NCBI GenBank assembly: GCA_009787075.1 | Contig: WRGS01000190.1 | Coordinates: 1 to 9,671 of the forward strand | Reading direction: 5' to 3' | Origin: Paludibacter sp. | GTDB taxonomy: Bacteria; Bacteroidota; Bacteroidia; Bacteroidales; Paludibacteraceae | DNA length: 9,671 bases | Shown: in pieces, positions 5,911-9,671 of the stretch | Numbering within the stretch: position 1 is the stretch's first letter | Layout of the letters: the number at the start of each line of letters is the position of its first letter | Position numbers and translations under genes: made by a program | The notes under the pieces: generated by a model | Database searches by the model: none | Seen by the model: only the letters and a program-made list of their open reading frames with translations | What the model was told of the DNA's origin: nothing

Positions 5911-8473
5911 ACAACCATCTTACATAACAAAAATCCTGTCGGTGCGGCAGGTCGGCATTTTTGGGGAACATTCGGAATGCGTAATTGAAAGTACCTGTTT
6001 GATTCAATACATAATTTAATGAATAATAAAGTTTTGTACCTTCGGTTTTTACCAATTCGAGTTCCTCAACATCTGCAAGTTTTACTTCGTTGTTTTGAAG
6101 TTTTTCGGTTGTTATCATTTCTATACCTATTCCGCTGTCGTTAAGATTCTTAGTGTCAATAACAACATTTATTACATAATTTTCGCCTACAGACGAATTG
6201 TTCAACATTCCATCAGGAACAGAAACTTCTACAACATCTATTGCATCCCAATTTGAAGCGATTTTTATTTTCCATGCCGCGAGTTCTTTTGCTTTGGCAA
6301 AATTGTTGGCTTTCAACATAGCGAAGCGGGAAGCGAGTTTGAAGTAAAATTTATTCAGATAATCGTCAATCATCCGTTTCATTGTGAAATGCGGGGTGAT
6401 TTGAGCATACGAATTTTTAATATATTTTACCCATTCAGGCGAATAACCCTGTTTGTTTTTGGCAAAATAAAGAGGAATAATTTCATTTTCAAATATGCTG
6501 TAAATTGTGGCAGCATCAAGTTGGTCTTGATAATTCTGATTTTCGTAAGTGCATTTGTCGGTTATCGCCCAGCCTGCGCCTTTAACGTATCCCTCTTTCC
6601 ACCAGCCGTCTAATACAGAGAAATTTAACACTCCGTTCATTTGCGCTTTTTCACCCGAAGTGCCTGATGCCTCAAGCGGACGAGTGGGAGTATTTAACCA
6701 CACATCAACACCCGAAATCAAACGTTTTGCAAGGCGCATATCGTAGTTTTCGAGGAAAATTATTTTTCCCAAAAATTGCGGCATACGCGAAATTTCAATA
6801 ATCCGTTTAATCAATTCCTGACCTTCTCCGTCGGCAGGATGCGCTTTGCCTGTATAAAGAAACTGTACTGGGCGGTCGGGGTTATTAACAATCTTTTCTA
6901 AACGGTTAAGGTCTGTAAAGAGCAGGTGAGCGCGTTTGTAGGTAGCAAAACGCCGCCCGAAACCGACAATAAGCGATTCAGGATTAATCGCTTCAACAAT
7001 AGAGATTATACGCGCGGGGTCGCCCTGATTTTTTAGCCAGTTATCTTGAAATTGCTCTTTGATAAAAGCCACAAGACGTTTTTTCATTGTCATACGAGTG
7101 TCCCAAATCTCTGCATCAGGAATTGTATATATCTTTTTCCATACCTCTTCATTCGATTGGTCGTTTAAGTAATCGCTGCCTAAATATGTATTATAAACTG
7201 CTTTCCATTCAGATGCTGCCCATGTTGGCAAATGTACTCCATTGGTAACATAGTTTACGTGCAATTCTTCAGGAAAATACCCTTTCCAAATCGGTGCGAA
7301 CATTTTTTGTGAAACTTTTCCATGCAGCCAACTTACGCCATTGACTTCCTGACAGGTATTGCATGCAAAAGTACTCATATTAAATTTTTCGGAATGGTCG
7401 TCAGGATTGGTGCGCCCCATTCCAATAAAAGCATTCCAACTGATTTGCAGTTTGGAGGGATAATCGTAAAGATATTTTCCAAACAAATCTTCTGTAAAAG
7501 CATCGTGTCCTGCGGGTACAGGGGTATGCACCGTATAAATAGAACTTGCGCGGACAACCTGCAACGCTTCGCAAAAAGTTAATTTATTTGTATTAACATA
7601 ATCGACAAGTCGCTGAACGTTAATTAGCGCGGCGTGTCCTTCGTTGCAATGATAAATTTGCTTTTCGATGCCAAGTTTTTTCAATGTAAGAATGCCGCCG
7701 ATGCCGAGCATTATTTCCTGTTTGAGGCGGTTTTCCCAATCGCCGCCATAAAGTTGATGAGTGATTGAACGGTCGTATTCACTGTTCATTACATTATCTG
7801 TATCAAGCAGATAGAGATTCACACGCCCGACAGCCACACACCAAACGTATGCATAAACTGTTCGGTTAGGGTATGGAACTTCAATAACGAGCGGCTGTCC
7901 GTTATCGTCTTTAACCTGCTTGATTGGAAGGTTATTGAAATTCTGCGCCTCATAATTTGCAACTTGCTGACCATCAACAGTTAATGTTTGAGTAAAATAA
8001 CCATAACGATATAGAAAACCGATTGCGGTCAAATTTACATGGCTGTCGGAGGCTTCCTTAATATAGTCGCCTGCCAAAACTCCAAGTCCGCCGGAATATA
8101 TTTTCAATACGTGCGAAAGTCCGTATTCCATACTAAAATATGCAACAGACGGTTTTTGATTGTCGAAAGGCTCGTTCATATAATCGGAAAAACGTTTATA
8201 AACGGCATCAACTTGAGCAAGAAAATTGTTATCGTTGCTGAGTGCAACCAATTTATCGTAATTTAGCAGATTAAGCATCAGAACAGGGTTAGAGCAGGAT
8301 TCTATCCACGCTTCGCGGTCGATATGACGAAAAAGATTTTTGGCATCGCTGTTCCATGTCCACCAAAAGTTGTATGCAATCTCTTCAAGTTTCTTTAAAC
8401 TTTCTGGCAAATTTGAGCGTACATTTATTTGCCGCCAATTTGTTTCATTTACTTTATTTACTTTTATATTCAT
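5909..8473 (-). CDS. glgP: Glycogen/alpha-glucan phosphorylase (GT35 family)
   Basis: This 854-residue cytoplasmic enzyme removes glucose units from glycogen or maltodextrins with phosphate, releasing glucose 1-phosphate. It is the alpha-glucan phosphorylase type with an N-terminal DUF3417 domain (about 15-125, containing IAYNFWWTWN) rather than the classical animal/E. coli type. Seen: YFSMEYGLS at 112-120, SGGLGVLAGDYIKEASD at 127-143, HCNEGHAAL at 275-283, HVNYVTNGVH at 405-414, GFGRRFATYKRAHLL at 504-518, GKAHPADGEGQ at 542-552, and the cofactor site EASGTSGEKAQMNG at 601-614, in which Lys609 should bind pyridoxal phosphate. The C-terminal 120 residues form a beta-rich tail. Length is normal for this type. 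It is monocistronic, with no glgA, glgB or malQ in the window. Its promoter region is divergent from floA, and a hairpin lies in its leader just before the ATG. Confidence 0.95.
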   Translation of the reverse strand: MNIKVNKVNETNWRQINVRSNLPESLKKLEEIAYNFWWTWNSDAKNLFRHIDREAWIESCSNPVLMLNLLNYDKLVALSNDNNFLAQVDAVYKRFSDYMNEPFDNQKPSVAYFSMEYGLSHVLKIYSGGLGVLAGDYIKEASDSHVNLTAIGFLYRYGYFTQTLTVDGQQVANYEAQNFNNLPIKQVKDDNGQPLVIEVPYPNRTVYAYVWCVAVGRVNLYLLDTDNVMNSEYDRSITHQLYGGDWENRLKQEIMLGIGGILTLKKLGIEKQIYHCNEGHAALINVQRLVDYVNTNKLTFCEALQVVRASSIYTVHTPVPAGHDAFTEDLFGKYLYDYPSKLQISWNAFIGMGRTNPDDHSEKFNMSTFACNTCQEVNGVSWLHGKVSQKMFAPIWKGYFPEELHVNYVTNGVHLPTWAASEWKAVYNTYLGSDYLNDQSNEEVWKKIYTIPDAEIWDTRMTMKKRLVAFIKEQFQDNWLKNQGDPARIISIVEAINPESLIVGFGRRFATYKRAHLLFTDLNRLEKIVNNPDRPVQFLYTGKAHPADGEGQELIKRIIEISRMPQFLGKIIFLENYDMRLAKRLISGVDVWLNTPTRPLEASGTSGEKAQMNGVLNFSVLDGWWKEGYVKGAGWAITDKCTYENQNYQDQLDAATIYSIFENEIIPLYFAKNKQGYSPEWVKYIKNSYAQITPHFTMKRMIDDYLNKFYFKLASRFAMLKANNFAKAKELAAWKIKIASNWDAIDVVEVSVPDGMLNNSSVGENYVINVVIDTKNLNDSGIGIEMITTEKLQNNEVKLADVEELELVKTEGTKLYYSLNYVLNQTGTFNYAFRMFPKNADLPHRQDFCYVRWL

Positions 8474-8490
8474 TTTATATTAAATTAATC

Positions 8491-8521
8491 GGCAATAATT
8501 TTTTGTGTAAATTATTACGCC
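8491..8521 (-). promoter_or_regulatory. Hairpin in the glgP 5' leader
   Basis: GGC-AATAATTT at 8491-8501 pairs with AAATTATT-GCC at 8509-8521. This gives an 8-bp AT stem and a 3-bp GC clamp separated by a two-base bulge, with a 7-base loop. It begins 18 bases upstream of the glgP start codon and lies inside the predicted leader (transcript start near 8544). It could affect translation initiation or mRNA stability. No riboswitch family was recognised. Confidence 0.4.
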
Positions 8522-8550
8522 TTTAAATTTTTATTTGAATTTTCAGTTTG

Positions 8551-8558
8551 CAAAGATA
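8551..8558 (-). promoter_or_regulatory. Bacteroidetes-type -7 box upstream of glgP
   Basis: The minus strand reads TATCTTTG within TTATCTTTGC, the same core as the EamA, lipoprotein and floA -7 boxes. The -33 TTTG is not visible at the expected distance. The glgP ATG lies 77 bases downstream, so the leader is about 70 bases. Confidence 0.5.
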
Positions 8559-8585
8559 ATGCTTTTTTTTGAAAATTTCTTATAT

Positions 8586-8607
8586 TTTTATGTTAAAAAA
8601 CATAAAA
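8586..8607. repeat. Perfect 9-bp inverted repeat in the glgP-floA intergenic region
   Basis: TTTTATGTT at 8586-8594 and AACATAAAA at 8599-8607 flank a four-base AAAA spacer. It lies 28 bases upstream of the glgP -7 box, about where a -33 element or an activator/repressor site would be. It is far from any gene end, so a terminator role is unlikely. It may be an operator, or chance in AT-rich DNA. Confidence 0.35.
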
Positions 8608-8790
8608 ACCACGATTTAAAACGTTTGCATAATATAAATTAATGCCAATTTTGAATTAAAAATTATTGTAAATTATAAATAAATTTATAATTTTATTTAT
8701 TTTATATCTTATTAATTGAACTTATAATTTTTATTTTTACATAGCAAAAGTACAATTTTATTTTGATTTTAAAATATTTATTACAACTTA

Positions 8791-8820
8791 TTTGTTTATT
8801 GTAAAAATGTATTATCTTTG
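8791..8820 (+). promoter_or_regulatory. Bacteroidetes-type promoter of floA
   Basis: TTTG at 8791-8794 and TATCTTTG at 8813-8820 are 18 bases apart, a full match to the TTTG / TAnnTTTG consensus. The predicted transcript start near 8827 leaves a leader of about 33 bases before the ATG at 8860. Confidence 0.68.
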
Positions 8821-8859
8821 CAAAAAAAATTAAAATACTAATTTATAAATATTTATTTT

Positions 8860-9671
8860 ATGGAGTTACTTGAATATGTCTTAATTTTTATTGTTGCAAT
8901 AATTGCAATATTGTTTTTGTATTATATGCCGATAATGCTTTGGGTAAAAGCGCGTACGTCGGGAGTTAAAATTTCGCTGTTTCAGTTGTTTGTAATGCGT
9001 ATTCGTAATGTACCGCCTTCAAAAATTGTAAGTTGTATGATTGAGGCGCACAAAGCGGATATTCAAGATGTTACCCGCGATGGTTTGGAGGCTCATTATC
9101 TTGCAGGCGGACATATTGAACGCGTTACACACGCGCTTGTGTCGGCTTCTAAAGCAAATATCGATTTGGGTTTCAAAATGGCAACTGCAATTGACCTTGC
9201 AGGACGCGATGTGTTTCAGGCTGTGCAAATGTCGGTAAATCCGAAAGTGATTGATACTCCGCCTGTTACCGCTGTTGCAAAAGACGGAATTCAGTTGATT
9301 TCAAAAGCGCGCGTTACTGTCCGTGCAAATATCAGGCAACTTGTCGGCGGGGCAGGTGAAGAAACCGTTTTGGCGCGTGTGGGCGAAGGAATTGTGTCAT
9401 CAATCGGTTCTGCCGCTTCGCACAAATCGGTTTTGGAAAATCCTGATTCTATTTCGAAACTTGTTTTGAGCAAAGGTTTGGACGCGGGAACAGCCTTTGA
9501 AATTCTGTCTATCGACATTGCCGACATTGATATAGGAAAAAATATCGGTGCGCAACTGCAAATGGACCAAGCCGATGCCGACAAAAACATTGCGCAGGCA
9601 AAGGCAGAAGAGCGGCGTGCAATGGCTGTGGCAACAGAGCAGGAAATGCGCGCAAAATCGCAGGAAATGCG
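8860..9671 (+). CDS. floA: Flotillin-like protein FloA (partial, C-terminus cut by window edge)
   Basis: An open frame runs from ATG at 8860 to the right edge, giving 270 residues of a protein that is usually about 330. FloA is a bacterial flotillin: it sits in the inner membrane, forms clusters linked to membrane order, and assists signalling and secretion complexes. Seen: an N-terminal hydrophobic segment at about 6-28 (YVLIFIVAIIAILFLYYMP), the GVKISLFQLFVMRIRNVPP region at 35-53, AHYLAGGHIERVTHALVSA at 79-97, the SPFH/band-7-like core at about 110-230 (NPKVIDTPPVTAVAKDGIQL, then VGEGIVSSIGSA), and the start of the Ala/Glu-rich coiled coil from about 235 (QADADKNIAQAKAEERRAMA). In many bacteria floA follows an nfeD gene; none precedes it here, and it has its own promoter. 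Arginine codons are almost all CGT/CGC. Confidence 0.94.
   Translation, partial: MELLEYVLIFIVAIIAILFLYYMPIMLWVKARTSGVKISLFQLFVMRIRNVPPSKIVSCMIEAHKADIQDVTRDGLEAHYLAGGHIERVTHALVSASKANIDLGFKMATAIDLAGRDVFQAVQMSVNPKVIDTPPVTAVAKDGIQLISKARVTVRANIRQLVGGAGEETVLARVGEGIVSSIGSAASHKSVLENPDSISKLVLSKGLDAGTAFEILSIDIADIDIGKNIGAQLQMDQADADKNIAQAKAEERRAMAVATEQEMRAKSQEM

Larger units (their letters stand above)
8474..8859. other. AT-rich divergent intergenic region between glgP and floA
   Basis: These 386 bases hold no open reading frame of note. They contain the glgP leader hairpin and -7 box on the left and the floA promoter on the right. Between them is a nearly G/C-free stretch (about 8625-8740). Two perfect inverted repeats stand out: 9-bp arms at 8586-8594 / 8599-8607 around AAAA, and 11-bp AT-only arms at 8670-8680 / 8683-8693. 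A second minus-strand TAnnTTTG box (TACTTTTG, 8745-8752) lacks a -33 partner. No tRNA or known small RNA was recognised. Confidence 0.7.

Noticed and set aside
9291..9590. A 99-codon minus-strand frame inside floA
   Set aside because: It is antisense to the conserved SPFH core of FloA and has no independent support.
1..9671. Search by eye for CRISPR arrays, tRNA genes, insertion-sequence ends and defence genes
   Set aside because: No spaced direct repeats, cloverleaf-like segments, transposase or restriction/toxin motifs were seen; all long frames are accounted for by metabolic, transport or envelope genes.

Overview
The window looks like a chromosomal segment of a member of the Bacteroidetes (Bacteroidota), probably the order Bacteroidales. 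Four things point that way. The DNA is AT-rich. Leaders are A-rich and show no Shine-Dalgarno motif. Several genes are preceded by the Bacteroidetes-type promoter, a -7 box TAnnTTTG with a TTTG about 18-20 bases upstream. The proteins also resemble Bacteroidetes versions of their families. No mobile element, CRISPR array, tRNA or rRNA was seen, and the gene content is mostly metabolic and transport housekeeping.

Left part (1-2492, minus strand): an unidentified lipoprotein gene is followed by a KDPG aldolase gene (kdgA/eda type) and an ExuT-like hexuronate transporter gene cut by the left edge. The three are closely spaced (30 and 57 bases) and may form one transcript. Aldolase plus transporter suggests import of glucuronate or galacturonate and the last step of its breakdown to pyruvate and glyceraldehyde 3-phosphate.

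Middle part (2493-5908): a POT-family proton-coupled transporter (plus strand) converges on an EamA/DMT-family permease (minus strand), with a strong 13-bp terminator hairpin between them. A divergent promoter region (5251-5404) follows. Next is a 156-residue single-pass membrane protein that resembles the N-terminal half of Bacteroidetes M23-type envelope proteins but has no peptidase domain. It shares a bidirectional terminator with the next, convergent gene.

Right part (5909-9671): a full-length glycogen/alpha-glucan phosphorylase (854 residues, minus strand) and, divergent from it across an AT-rich 386-base intergenic region, a flotillin-like gene floA (plus strand) that runs off the right edge.

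I found no convincing new multi-gene system. The points most worth checking are the missing first glutamate of the ExxER motif in the POT transporter, the peptidase-less M23-like protein, the hairpin in the glgP leader, and the unknown lipoprotein attached to hexuronate genes.
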